A DNA stretch of 64,000 bases from Cyanoderma ruficeps (Eukaryota; Chordata; Aves; Passeriformes; Timaliidae): positions 4,243,717 through 4,307,716 of the forward strand of contig VZDJ01000047.1 of assembly GCA_008694505.1 (NCBI GenBank). Direction: 5' to 3'. Of this stretch, positions 13,501 through 25,200 are shown piece after piece (position 1 is the first letter of the stretch; every line of letters starts with the position of its first letter). The notes under the pieces are model-generated. The model had not been told where the DNA came from and searched no databases. It saw only the letters and a program-made list of their open reading frames with translations. A program made the translations under genes and the position numbers.

Positions 13501-15480
13501 AATAACAGCAAATGTGTTATCCATGTTATAATGCAAGGTAATTCTATGCAATTCAGAATAAAATGTCTATTATCCAAGGAAACACACACTGTAAATTAAA
13601 ATGTCCATAATTTCTACAAAACCCCTAATGGTCTGTTCTACACTCATATGAATAGAAATTTTCCCAAATACCTAACAAAAAGGTTGGCCGCAATTAATTT
13701 GGTTTCTTGGTCTTCCTCCATGAACCATATTTACTTTTGTATTCCTTGATTCCAAGCAAAGTTGGACCCAGATCAGTAGAGGGAGACTTCTATATTTTCA
13801 CTACTCTAAAGAACAGAGTCAAAAATTGGGAGTAGCTCTTTTCCTTGAAGAAAATTTTAATTTTTTTGGCCATGAAGTTCACAGGATTTGGTTCTGCTGT
13901 GGTTCTCTTTATTTACTCTCAATAAGTTTACCAGAGAGCATGATTTCAATACTCTGGAAATTTTGAAGTTCTTACTTATTTCCTGATTATTCTGTATAAA
14001 ATACTGGCTTAAATCATTAGTATAGACAAGAGTATGGTCTGCTGGCAGTTAATATTGTTTTGGAGTGAATATCTCACTGTTTTAATCTAGAAAGCACAGT
14101 TGTCTATTAATGAATGAGTTAGAGAATGTCTCTATTTGGATCCAGTGTCTGCACACAACTCATTTTCCAATCTCAAAAATAAAAAATAAAATTAAACAGT
14201 AAATAAATTTTCCATATTTATATATATACCTATTTATTCTGCAGGGTAAGAGTCATTGCTGATAAGATGGATGAAGGCAATCACCTTGCCTTAGTTTCAG
14301 AAAGACATTTAAATTTCTTTAATTACTCAAATTTTTTGTGAACCTCTGATGGCAATTAAGGACAGTGCTGTAGTAAGATAACAGTTGTGATAAATTTGAC
14401 AAAATGCAATATTTCATTTGAATAAAATAAACAGGGACAACATAATTTAGTCCTCTTATAATTTAGAAAAACGCAAGGCAAATTAGAAATAATTGCCCTT
14501 AAGTTACTATGACGACTTTCTGATCAAAATGTAACTAGATTCTTTTCAAATTTAGACTATGGCTGTCCCTAATGTGAGAGGAGAACACTGCATTATGAAA
14601 AGGAAAATGTTACCCCTATTACACTGCAAAAGCCTAAGAACCTCCTCCATCTTATTTACTGCGTGTACAGCAGTGCTTTTATACCGCCTTAATTGAGTGC
14701 TAATTGACTTTGCATGCCTGCAAAGAGTGGTTTTCTTCATCACAGACAGCCACGTGGAGGGTTTTATCCCAGCAACTGCAAACTTCTAATTGATCTCCAC
14801 CAAATACTCCCAAGCTTTTCCCCTCTGATATTCCTCTCGGCTATTAGCTCCTTTATTCAGTTTCGTATGAGCACACACTACTTTGCTCCCTCTCATGTAA
14901 TGTAAAGCAGGCAGAAGGATGCTCGCATAAATTTATTTGTCAGATCCAGCAAGAAAAAGGCAGAAGAGCAGCAATGAAGATGTATTTACCAAGTTCAATG
15001 AGTGCCAAATATCAAAAATCAGGTAAGGTGTTACACAGAGCAAACATCTGGGGCTCTCTGTGCAGCCAACCACTGCCCTTAGGTGCATTTTTGTAGTCCT
15101 CTCCTTGCAGTGTTACACTGAAAGATCTCATTGAAAATCCTTGAGACGAACAGAAATTTCCAATTATTTTTATATATTTTTGTTCCCAGTCTTGGGGAAA
15201 GCTTTTTGAAGGCAGAGAATATTTGTAGCTGAAGAAATAGCAAATTTGTTGAGCACTGCTGGTTCTGGACACCATCCCTCGCACCTTTTCATTGTATTGT
15301 GCATTCTGTACAAACCAGGCTACACCTTGCCTGTCTTCATGTCAGCAGCTCCTCAGTCCTACCCTGAATTTTAGAATAAGGCTCCTTCCTGGCCTTCACT
15401 CTTCAGCTGCATTCATTGAAGTGCCCCATGGGTTTACTCTCTAAAACCCTTGGCTGCTGCAGGGTGTGTTTGGCATGGGA
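10579..15480. other. No recognisable gene or transposon
   Basis: AT-rich sequence with reading frames of 90 codons or fewer and no recognisable domains. There are short A and T runs and A/T-rich patches (for example 14165-14230), but no LINE, LTR or RNA gene that I can support. Confidence 0.6.
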
Positions 15481-15485
15481 AGCAG

Positions 15486-15529
15486 AGAGCACCCTGCAGT
15501 GCTGCATTAGAGCACCCTGCAGTGCTGCA
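15486..15529. repeat. Two-copy perfect 21-bp direct repeat, 23-bp period
   Basis: AGAGCACCCTGCAGTGCTGCA occurs at 15486-15506 and again at 15509-15529, separated by TT. Each unit contains the self-complementary core CTGCAG. It lies about 250 bp from the solo LTR at 15782 but outside its target duplication, so it belongs to the flanking DNA. Confidence 0.97.
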
Positions 15530-15775
15530 CAACCCCACAGCCCAGGGCTGCTCCTCAGGGGAATCCCTGCAGCCTGGCAGAGGAGCACGAGCAGAGGGCA
15601 TAAAATAATTTTCATTCCATATTTCTGAGCAGCTGGATTCTTTTTCTTTCTAGAAAGGCTCCTGAAAACCATCTTCGTGCTACCCCTGGTTTCTTAGGAT
15701 GCCCCGTGGGATGTGGATATACAGAAACTGGATGTGCAGAAGGCTCTGCACAGCAGAACTCACTGGGCAACAAAG

Positions 15776-15781
15776 GACATA
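15776..15781. repeat. Target-site duplication, left copy (GACATA)
   Basis: GACATA directly abuts the left end of the minus-strand solo LTR and is repeated exactly at 16097-16102. A 6-bp duplication is typical of ERVK/class II integrases. Confidence 0.9.
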
Positions 15782-16096
15782 TGATGGGCTAATCAGATAA
15801 AGGGTCACCCGATGAAGGCATGGACAGGGTCACAAAGGATGAGCAGGCACAGCAGAGGTTCAAGGGAACAAACTCTTTAATTCAAAAATCTGACTCCATT
15901 TATATACATTTGTACAAACGTGAAGAGATTGGCTACACAGGTCGCCACCTCTCCAAGCTGGATGGTGGACATCACCATCAATCATCTCTTCTCTCAGAGG
16001 AGAAGTATGTAAACATTCTAAAAATACACATTGTTTGCATGAAGCTGCGTGAGAATCTGCAACGCAAAGACGGAAGGCAGAAAATTCAGGGCGACA
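15782..16096 (-). mobile_element. Solo LTR, ERVK-like family 1, copy A
   Basis: On the minus strand this 315-bp element starts TGTCGCCC and ends CCCATCA, between perfect GACATA duplications. It aligns with the two plus-strand copies at 29790 and 48326. Shared blocks include TTCTCACGCAGC, TAGAATGTTTACATACTTCT, TGATGTCCACCATCCAG, GAGGTGGCGACCT and AGCCAATCTCT. A CCAAT box (plus positions 15928-15932) is followed by TATATAAA (15899-15906) and then ATTAAAG, which is the order expected for U3 promoter and R. GGGTGACCC near the 3' end (15802-15810) corresponds to TGGTGACCC in the sister copies. The last 120 bp or so differ more from the other copies, suggesting a distinct subfamily. There is no internal retroviral region, so this is a solo LTR left by LTR-LTR recombination. 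A 129-codon open frame read antisense across it is a chance frame. Confidence 0.92.
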
Positions 16097-16102
16097 GACA
16101 TA
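16097..16102. repeat. Target-site duplication, right copy (GACATA)
   Basis: An exact match to 15776-15781, immediately after the terminal GCGACA of the solo LTR. Confidence 0.9.
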
Positions 16103-16611
16103 CTCTGCACCAAATTATGTTATCAATTACATTACAATTAAAAACCATGCTGCTGTTTAAGTGCTGCCTAAAATCTCCACAAGATACAGATACCCCAGAC
16201 TTCCCTTAACTACTTGAAGGACTCTTGCATGAGGATTTAAAGGCTGAAAAAAATTCCACTAAATGTTATTTGGTTTATAATAATAGCTAGAAACATTAAT
16301 ATAACTATTCTTCCCGACTGCACAATATAAAACCCCTCCCTTTGACAAAGATGTCTTTAACTAGAGAAGATAAATGGTTGGGAGACTAATGGAGAGAGAC
16401 ACAAAGAAGAGAATTTTGTGAGTTTACAAGGCAAACTAAATGCAAAAATCTTAAAATATTATTTGGGCCACCTGAATCCCTTCCCACTGGTCCGTTCACT
16501 GGGCACACATTAGTGATGCTCATAGTACCACAGATTTTTATCTTTTATTGTTTTCCTTTTCTTCAAGAAATTCAGATATTATATGAATATAATTTTATTT
16601 TTTTTTATACT
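16103..16611. other. No recognisable feature
   Basis: AT-rich spacer between the solo LTR and the CR1 fragment, with no gene or repeat homology seen. Confidence 0.55.
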
Positions 16612-16770
16612 AGCACAGGTTCCTAGAGAGGTGTTCAATGCCTCAAGCCTGTCACTCTTTGAGAGGCATTTGGGTAACTCAAATGAACAATGTGTTTTAA
16701 TTTAGTCAGGCCTGGATTGGTCAAATAGTTGGATAAGATGATTATTGTAAGTCTCTTCCAACTGAAACAT

Positions 16771-16800
16771 TCTACTCTACTCTACTCTACTCTCTCTACT
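16771..16800. repeat. (CTCTA)n microsatellite derived from the CR1 tail
   Basis: Successive TCTAC/CTCTA units follow the CR1 end directly and stop at the assembly gap. The repeat is probably longer than shown, because the other side of the gap (CCATTCCATT) is also a 5-mer pattern. Confidence 0.9.
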
Positions 16801-16861
16801 NNNNNNNNNNNNNNNNNNNNNNNNNNNNNNNNNNNNNNNNNNNNNNNNNNNNNNNNNNNNN
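16801..16861. other. Assembly gap (61 N)
   Basis: Sixty-one unresolved bases lie inside a pentanucleotide array. The true length is unknown. Confidence 0.99.
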
Positions 16862-16876
16862 CCATTCCATTCTCAC

Positions 16877-19800
16877 AGCACAAGAAATCTGATGACACTG
16901 AGGAAGGAAATGGAACCCTGGCCTTGATTTACATCACATATTCTACAATGTACACATTTTCTACCCCCACCATTCTCCCTTTGTTTCCCTGATCAGAACT
17001 CTTCAGTGCTTTACAGGGAGTTCTGTACCCCTGACTGGAATTCAGTGAAGAAAATCCTGAAGGAGAAAAAAAAAACCCTCTGCCACAGCCGTGACCCAAG
17101 CAAAGAGCTATTCAGCTCTCCCTTTTACAAGGGCACAAAAGACCAGAAAATGTGAGATCAACAAAGCTGCAGCAAAGAACTGACAGGATGATCATCTATT
17201 TACTGAGAGCCACTGACAGAGCTGACTAACACAATTTCTTGCAGCTGTTATCATTGCAGCGAGAGCAGAGATCAGAGGAAGCACTGTCCCCCAGCTCAGC
17301 ACAGCCCTTGGACACACTTGGGGAATGCTGTGGGAAGCAGTGATGGACATTTTGGCAGGGTGGATATGGTGCTACAAGGAATTTTTGGTTTGCCCTCATG
17401 CAGCAAGAAATGAAGGTACAGATTAACTCATGGCACAGGGTTTATGAGTAAATAATCAATTTTTCCTACAAGATAAAAGAATACCTCTTACCTTAAGAAT
17501 GCCTCTTCCTGCAGAATGTTGTAACTTCGTATCACCTGTTTCACATTTTCTGTGTGTTTGTTTCATGGTCTCTCCTTTTCTTAGTAGAGCTCTTATTAGA
17601 GCTCTGAGGTATCCAGAGCAGTGGCAGGAGAGGGGAGATGGGAGGATGGATGAAAGGAAACAGTGGGTACATCCAGGTCCCACTTTTTTTCAGCTTCCTG
17701 AAATTTAAGATGTTTTCTCCTGCAGATTTTGTAAGTGATATCAATTTCCTTTTCTGTGCCTTACCTGAACTTCCTACAGTGGGGCTCCCTGCAGGCTCTG
17801 CAGTTCACCTGAGGACAGCAAGAAACATCCTGGAGCTGCTTCTTGTGTTGATTTTTCAGAAGGTAACACATAGGTAATTTAATAGTTACAGACCTCTACA
17901 AGAAACATGTCCCAGCATTGGGAATGTGAATTGTGAACACTGTTGGAGCTCAGTTTGTCATAATGCTTGTTAAAAAGTTGCTTAGTTAAATCACTTAAAG
18001 AACACACCTGTTGCAAGCAACCATTTCTTCAAAAGACCCCAGATCATTGCTCTCTGCTTCTGCCCCTGAGTTTCAGCTTCTGCAGTGTCATCTATATTTA
18101 TTCCTTCATATCTTCCTCTACTTTCATATCTTGTCCCTCTTGCAATTGCATGAGAGAACCTGTGGAAGCAGCAATTTGTCCTGCTGGCTTTGATGTCACT
18201 TCCAAATTCCGTCTCAGAGCATAGAAAAATCTGACGTTTTAATGATGCAGCTGCTTTAAACTGCCCAGCAACTTTTCTCTGAAAGTTGCTCCATCTTGTG
18301 CACCTGTGACTCTCTTTATGTAAGGCAAGATATTAAAGTACATTTTAAAGCATTTGTCTGTTTGGTTTAACTAGTCCTGCTTTTCTCTAAATCCAAGAAT
18401 AGAGAGAGCTCTCGTGCCAGTTACTGGAAGAGAACAACATAATTTTAGCGAAGTCACAGATCTACCTGCAGCCAAACTAAATTTATCTCCCAGAAAGGGC
18501 ATATCCCCAAGTCCTTTCACTACTTAGACAGGAAAGCCAAGTTTTTTAAAAGCTTATTCCTTCCTTGTACCTTTCTTCTGGCTCAATTATCTGATTACTA
18601 AATTGATTTTGTAAGGGACCCAAGGTACTACACATTTCTTTTGCATCTGAATATCTCTTTTCCTCTTTGGACTGCCAATCTATGCAGGAGCATGCTGTGA
18701 TCACAAATGATTTTTTCTTTCACTCCTACAACTATTATTGTTGATTGTTTTCAGTTATAAACTTTGGGACTGCGTCAACTTCAGGAGAATGCGGGAAAAA
18801 ATTTGCTCCAGAAGTCAATATATAAACCAAGATGAGATCCAACTCAAATATTGTTGCTGTGGACCTGCATGTTTATTTCACTGTCAACTTACGTTAAAAA
18901 AGACAAAAATTCAAAAACCATTAAAAAATCCAAAACCAAAAATTAAACTGCCTTTTCCTTTTCTAAAAACCTTCAAGGTTTTCATGCTTTCTGTTCCTGA
19001 GTAGCCTTCTCAAAATCCAGACTCAAATTTTCACACCAATTGAGGCCTTTCCAAAGATTTAGGTCCAGTCATTGTATATCCTAAACCTACATACTAAGGT
19101 GCTTACATATGCACTAATAGTTTATTTTCTTCATTGTAGACACTATAACACATTGTAGTTAATAATGCACTTTAATACATGCTGCCATGCATTGAATTTT
19201 TTCCTGGCAATCTTGAAATCAAGGGCTTAATTAACTGATATGCCAGGCAATGGCTTTGTTTTTGAGGGAGGGTGTTTTCCTTTAATTAAGCATCCATTGT
19301 GTTTTGATGGATTGGAATTTCACAAGTTTTTTAAAACACTTTCATGAGTGTATACTAGCTACCACTACTATTTTGATGTCAAAAAGCTGGCCTTTATAAT
19401 TGGTAATAAAAATACTTCAGTGTACAAAATAACACTGATTTTTAAATGGTTCTCATTTATTTTAATGTTAACATCGAGGCACATTTTCAGTTCATATTTT
19501 CCTCTCTTTCAATTATACCTACAAATGTGTTTGTGTGGCATTAAATCTCATTTCCATTACAAAAATGTTCGTGTTGATTTTGACTTCCATATGCATAAAT
19601 GTACTGCAATAATAAAAGCCAGCTGTCAGTGCTTCCACCCTTTCAACTGTTTAATCAACAGCCCAATAAATATGTAAATGGCTTCCATATTATTTAAATT
19701 TACAGTAAACATACCAATCTTATTTGAAGCCTGGTCTTATACCCAAAAAATTATTCATCTCTATAGGAGAACTCTTCGTATAGGCTGATCACAGTGGTGG

Positions 19801-21639
19801 CTGCACCCATTTACATTTGGAAAAAAATCCTTCTCCTAATCCCTGATATACAAAACCGCTCTGACCAAAACTAAGCTGGTTCACGAAGTTTTGCATTCTG
19901 CATCTGTGGCTGACTGAACTTCAGTTTTCAGTCCTGAAATAGCTGAAAACTGCTCAACAATGGTGCAGTTGGTTCTCTGATCAAATATTACAGCGAGAGC
20001 CTGCCTTTGGAAAAATACAGGAATACTGTAACTCACATGGAAGTGCGTTCACATGATCCAGATGGTCGTGATGAAGATTTATGAGCATTCAAAGTATCAG
20101 CTAGCTCCACACCAAATAGGGGTGAGGAAAATTTACAACTTCATTCTGAAATATTTTGACTTGCTGTTGTCTATAGATAAAGAACATATACACTGGCAAA
20201 AAGACAGGTAAGGTTTTCCTCTGTCTGAAAAAAGCCATTACTTATTATCCATGAAAGGCAAAAACCAAGTCAGCTAAGCAGCTGAATTTTGTAGTTATAT
20301 GGACATTTGTATCTCACAGATACGTTTTTATCTCACAAGGATTTTTTGCTCAAATAACACGGTCTACAAGTTTCAACGTTTATAGTTCTCTGAGAACACA
20401 TTTTTACTCTGAATTGCAAAAACGGTAGTTATCCTTTCTTTGCTGGAGATGCTACTGAAAAAGTAATTCCAAAAAAAAATCACAATCTGATATTTGAAAT
20501 GCAGCTAAAACCTACGGGGTGCCATCTGATAAGTTTAGAAAACAGAAAGTTGTTTAACTTATTCATGAGAATCCCCACACGACCAAAATTCATACTTGTG
20601 CACCAGACACTTATACATAGGAAACATTAACTTAGAGCCATCTGCCAAATTGGCTCTAAATTTTGGAGGGTTTGTTTGTGCTCCACTGTATACATTTATT
20701 AAGTTATATTTTCTTCACTGTGTAGGTCACATCAGGGTTTCTGCAGGAACATAGGCTGCACACTGTTATATTGACATTTATTGTTAGTTTTATTTGAGGT
20801 TTTATGCGTGTCATTTCAGACACTTGCTCCATTTCTAATTGTTTTCCAACACAATGTTTGTGTGACGGCGCACTTGCCAAAACAATTCTTATTCTAAAAA
20901 TGGGAATTTGTTCTGTTTGATTTATGCCATGCCAGACGTGACTGATGGAGGCTCTAATGGTGGGTAATACTTCATATCATGTGGTGCATCTAAGCACAGC
21001 ACACGTTGCTCACGTATTATGTGCTGCAAAAAGTGCCAAATAAAATTTGCTGGACTGGTCAGCGAAGAATGAAATAAAATTTCTCAGTGATGGCAGCTCA
21101 AATGTTCCATTTGAGCACCACTTATCTGGGAGCCATTTAACTACATTTGCTTTGCACTATCAAGCAGAAATCAGGAAACTTTGACGTTATTCGTTAACTT
21201 CAGGGTAACAAAGAACATCCAGGAGGAATAATCAGCAAAGCTTTGTTGGAGGTGAGCAGCTCAGCCTCTTCCAGCACTCAGCCTGCAGTGATCTCATCCT
21301 CACCAGTCTGATTATCCTCCAAGCCCAGCAGCAGATAAGAACTGGCAACAACCAGCAGTAACTTTATTAAATTCTTGGCATTTTTTCACTGTGTAGTTAC
21401 TGAACTGAGTGAGAGGTGGAAGTCTTGAAAACAGGAGCTGAAATACTTGATAGAACCCTCAGAAAAGGTTGTCCAGCATTATAAAACCATGACATGTGCA
21501 CCTGAACAAGAGAGGGGTTTGGCCTTGGCAGGACTGGTCTTGTTACAGAAACTTGAGTGCTGATGGTTTTCTAAGGTTTAAAAATGATTACTGTTTAAAC
21601 AAGGATGTATTTGACATGGAGAAATCATCAAAGAATGCC
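16877..21639. other. No recognisable gene; apparently unique DNA
   Basis: Reading frames reach only about 109 codons, and none has a recognisable domain. The GAGCTC palindrome pair near 17590-17605 (AGAGCTCTTATTAGAGCTCT) is the only notable small structure. No LINE or LTR homology was seen. Confidence 0.6.
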
Positions 21640-22270
21640 AAAAAAAAAACAAGTAAAGGTGTAAGAGTTTTCGTTGATGATACTTCAATGTTGACGTTGA
21701 AGTGTTTTAGGGTGGTAAAAAAAGGAGGCCTGACTGAAAAAATACTGCAAAAAGACCTCAAAATACCGAGGAATCAGGTGACAAAACAGCAGGAAAACCT
21801 GCATGGTGATAAATATTAAAAGCAAAAAAAGCAATGCACTGGAAGTCAAGAGAGCCCTAACCGCACACAGGCAGTGAAGGAGTCATGGAAGAGGAAACAG
21901 CTGAAAGTCCAAAATTACCCAGTAGTACTCAAAACACCAGTTTAAGGACAAGATTTAAAAAATAACAAAAATCCTTGTTAATATTGTGTATGGACCAGCA
22001 ATCTGCCTGCTGTCAGTGCTGGAAAGGGAAAACAGCTTAGGACTTTGTAGCATCTAAAAGATCTGCAGAGGTGTGGTAGATGTCTTCATAAGGTATAATG
22101 TGAAATAGCTGATTTTGAAGGAAGGTTTCAAGTAAAGAAATGGCAGAACTTAATCACACCTACTGTAGTTAAATGTTACTATTAATTGCATGAAGATTGG
22201 TGCAGATAGCAATACATTATTTAAGTTCCAAAAGTGGCTAGACAAACTCACAGAAGGAAAACATCCCCTT
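21640..22270 (+). mobile_element. Ancient CR1/L3-like LINE fragment (reverse transcriptase to 3' region)
   Basis: One frame reads VFVDDTS near 21668-21690, the position of the FADD-T-type catalytic box of CR1-clade reverse transcriptases. It continues into ILQKDLK...NQVTKQQENLHGDKY, which parallels the LQ-DL-----W---WQM-FN-DKC segment that follows in such elements. Downstream, TTCCAAAAGTGGCTAGACAA (about 22228) and the following ACTCACAGAAGG match the 3' region of this old LINE group. Between these blocks the frame is interrupted many times. The fragment is plus-strand, highly diverged and inactive. The alignment is from memory, so ends and subfamily are uncertain. Confidence 0.62.
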
Positions 22271-25200
22271 GTGTTTTTCAAACTCAAACGTGCCAGTTCT
22301 GGCTGAGACTCTCATTAGCCTGAGGAAAGCCAGAGAATTTAATGATACCCGGGAAAGAAAGTGAAAAAAGTTATTCAAAATAATACAACTACCAACTTAA
22401 TGGGAATACAGTGCTAAGCAATTTAAGAAAAAAGAATGGAAACAGAAACACCAGAAGATGTTGTGATGTAACATACATCCACAAAACGTATCAAAATATA
22501 TGAAAGACCTTATAACTGAGAGGCATAGTCAAATTCTGTATCTCTTTTAAGATGATCAACCCTGCCAAGAAACTTTTCTTTCTCAGAGAAACTTTCAGTA
22601 GTATTCAGTTAGTGAGATAAGATCTTAAATACCTTAATTTGCTCTGCTTTTAAAATCATAACTGCAGCAACAACGCAATGAAGCATAGATTACACTCTCT
22701 AATTTCCTAAAACGGGTAAACAATGGTTACAGCTGAATGTCAGGAATTTTGGAGAAAGCTGTTGGAAGTACAGATTGTTTTACCATTTCCCACTCATTTA
22801 AACCATTTGGATCCTTAGGAATAGCTACCAGATGTGTTCATCAGCCCATGAAGGTTATCAGAACACCCTCTCAGATCAACACTTGAAACAGCCAATGAAA
22901 ACTAAACATCACCTTCTTCAAATTTAATCCACAGGCAGATCTGCCAGAATTTAAGGCATGGAGAGCTAGTACCTAAATAATTTTGGTGCAGTTTTTTCCT
23001 TTCTTTTACTTGCCATTCTTTCCATTAGCTGCTGTCTCAGAGACAGGACACTGAATTAGTCTGATCTTTGGTGTGATGATGAACAAGTGCTGCCCTACTG
23101 CACAGTCAGCTTCCAGTTCTATATTACCTTATATTAAAAAGCAAAAAAAACACCAGCCCCATTCCCCACATTGCAAATTATATTATTGCAAGGAGACTAT
23201 CTTGCCACTTAGGGTAAAGAAATGGAGAAGAGAGGAATGCAGGCTTTATTTTCCTTAAAACCACATCATAGTTGAAAGGCTGCCAAGTACCTCTTTAATT
23301 TCATTTACTATTAACATTATATTCCCTCTTTCTTGCTCCTTTGTCTTTAAATCTTCTTTAAAATCCTGCTATGGATAGGAATATCTCTGAAAGTAAGGTT
23401 TATGTACCTGTTGTGGACACTTAAGCTGCACCAGCTAACCCATGCAAGGTACTTTAATTTGGGTTTCATATCTGAGGGGAGGGTCAGGCTGGTAAAGTCA
23501 GTGGATGGTATTTTTTTTTCCCGTGTAAAATATGAAAGTAGACAAAGATTAACCAGTCACCTGTCACAAGTGCTGACAAGCCTTCATTAATAAAATCAAC
23601 AAACGCTTTAGAAACATTATATATTCTAAGTGGATCAGGGCAAAGTATCCAAAAGATACCAGGAGGCCAAGGGACTGTCACTCAGTTGTCCTGCATGCGG
23701 GATATGATATTTTACAGTTGCTAGTAAAGAATTGCACTCAAAATCCCCAGCTCTAAATTGGAATTCAATGTTTCCACTCTTCCATTTTGTATACAGGCAT
23801 GTGTGGGTATTGTGAACAGAGAATCAAAGAGAGCTCTGAGATTGGTTTCCCTAATGGGGAAGGCAGGGCAGCAAAATTTTCCAGTGGTAGAGATGATATT
23901 TTCAAAAATAATGCAGTTATATATTCTGGTGTTCTGCAACAGGTCCAAGTACACGCACTCTATTGAAATTAAAGTAATTCATCACATTGATCTAAATGAC
24001 AGTGATGAATCAAAGGAAAAAGAAATCTTTGCATCTTCCTGGAAAGAGCAACAAAGCAAAACAGAAGCTACTTCTATATACAAAGCATTGATCAATATGA
24101 TTTGTGGGAGACTAATATACCTGACTGCCTAGTCTAGATTTCCATTTGTATTAAAGAGGAAACTTTTCTGGCCTGCACATACACGAACTGCAATTATAGG
24201 CTAGAGGCTGTCATCATACTTTTTAGAGCAAAGAATGTTAGCATTCAGGTACCTTTGAAAGTGAAGAAAATAATTTTAACAATATGCTCCCAGGGAAGAG
24301 TGCTAATCACCTCTTCAAAAAGGATGGGCAGGTCACGGAACCAGTCTGATTACAGCCAATAAGTATTATTTATTCTTTTTATTTAGATGATATTCTTGGC
24401 ACTCCTGAAAGCTGCTTTTTAACCTTCTCACCCTCCTCACACAGCAGACACACACAGTGACACGAAATATTTTCATCAACATCATAAAAGTTCCACCAAC
24501 GCCCCATGCATCTCTTTGCGGTGAATTTGATTTCTTTTAGTGATAAAAAATCAGGTAACAAATGCCCTCTTTTCCATACACACTTGCATACAAAATATGT
24601 GTAGAGGTTTGCATGGCCAGCCTGGATATCTGAGCATCTCTGGCACTGTTAGTCCACAAAACAGACAATTGATTATTGTGCCAGGAATGAAGAATGTCAG
24701 TGCTCTGTGGATGCAGTTATGACACAGACAGAGAGGAATCATCACCAGAGGACAACAGATTTTCATCTGGTTTTGATCAGATTTTCATCATTCAGATTTC
24801 GTGCAGCCCACTGAAATTCCCCCATTTTCAATTGAAAGGAAGGCAATTATTCATTACAGGATTGGGGAAGGTAATTTTATAGGTAGATAACATTTAATTA
24901 AGCATTAATTTCTTCTGTCCAGTTGAAACAATGCTACCAACACATGAGGAAACTGTGCCAGCTAAATCTAAGACAAAAATCTGTCCTTTGCATTTAAGGA
25001 GAGTGAAGAAAAAAATCCCATTTTTACTGTGAATTAAATCTCATTAAGAGTTATTAACCTCTTTACATTTGGAAAACAAACAGATTTTTTTTTATACACA
25101 TAGCTCAAAGTATACCTTCATCACTTACTCAATTAATTACAGTTTGAATGCAGATTACCTGAGATTTGCCAGAAATTTGAAAATTCCCCTTGTTACCACA

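Larger units (their letters stand above)
16612..16876 (+). mobile_element. CR1 LINE 3' end with pentanucleotide tail
   Basis: GCACAGGTTCCTAGAGAGGT, AATGCCTCAAGCCTGTCA, GAGAGGCATTTGG, GTCAGGCCTGGATTGGTC, GTTGGATAAGATGATTATTG and TCTCTTCCAACTGAAACATT appear in order. This matches the 3' UTR of the CR1 subfamily whose tail is (TTCTA)n rather than the 8-mer tail. The tail has become (CTCTA)n at about 16770-16800, runs into a 61-base gap, and seems to resume as CCATTCCATTC at 16862. The element is on the plus strand and lacks ORF2, a normal 5' truncation. It is non-coding. Confidence 0.85.

Noticed and set aside
15820..16209. 129-codon plus-strand frame
   Set aside because: It is mostly the antisense of the solo LTR at 15782-16096 and continues into flanking DNA.
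17580..17606. AGAGCTCTTATTAGAGCTCT as a regulatory palindrome
   Set aside because: Two overlapping SacI-type palindromes in ordinary sequence. Nothing nearby supports a functional site.
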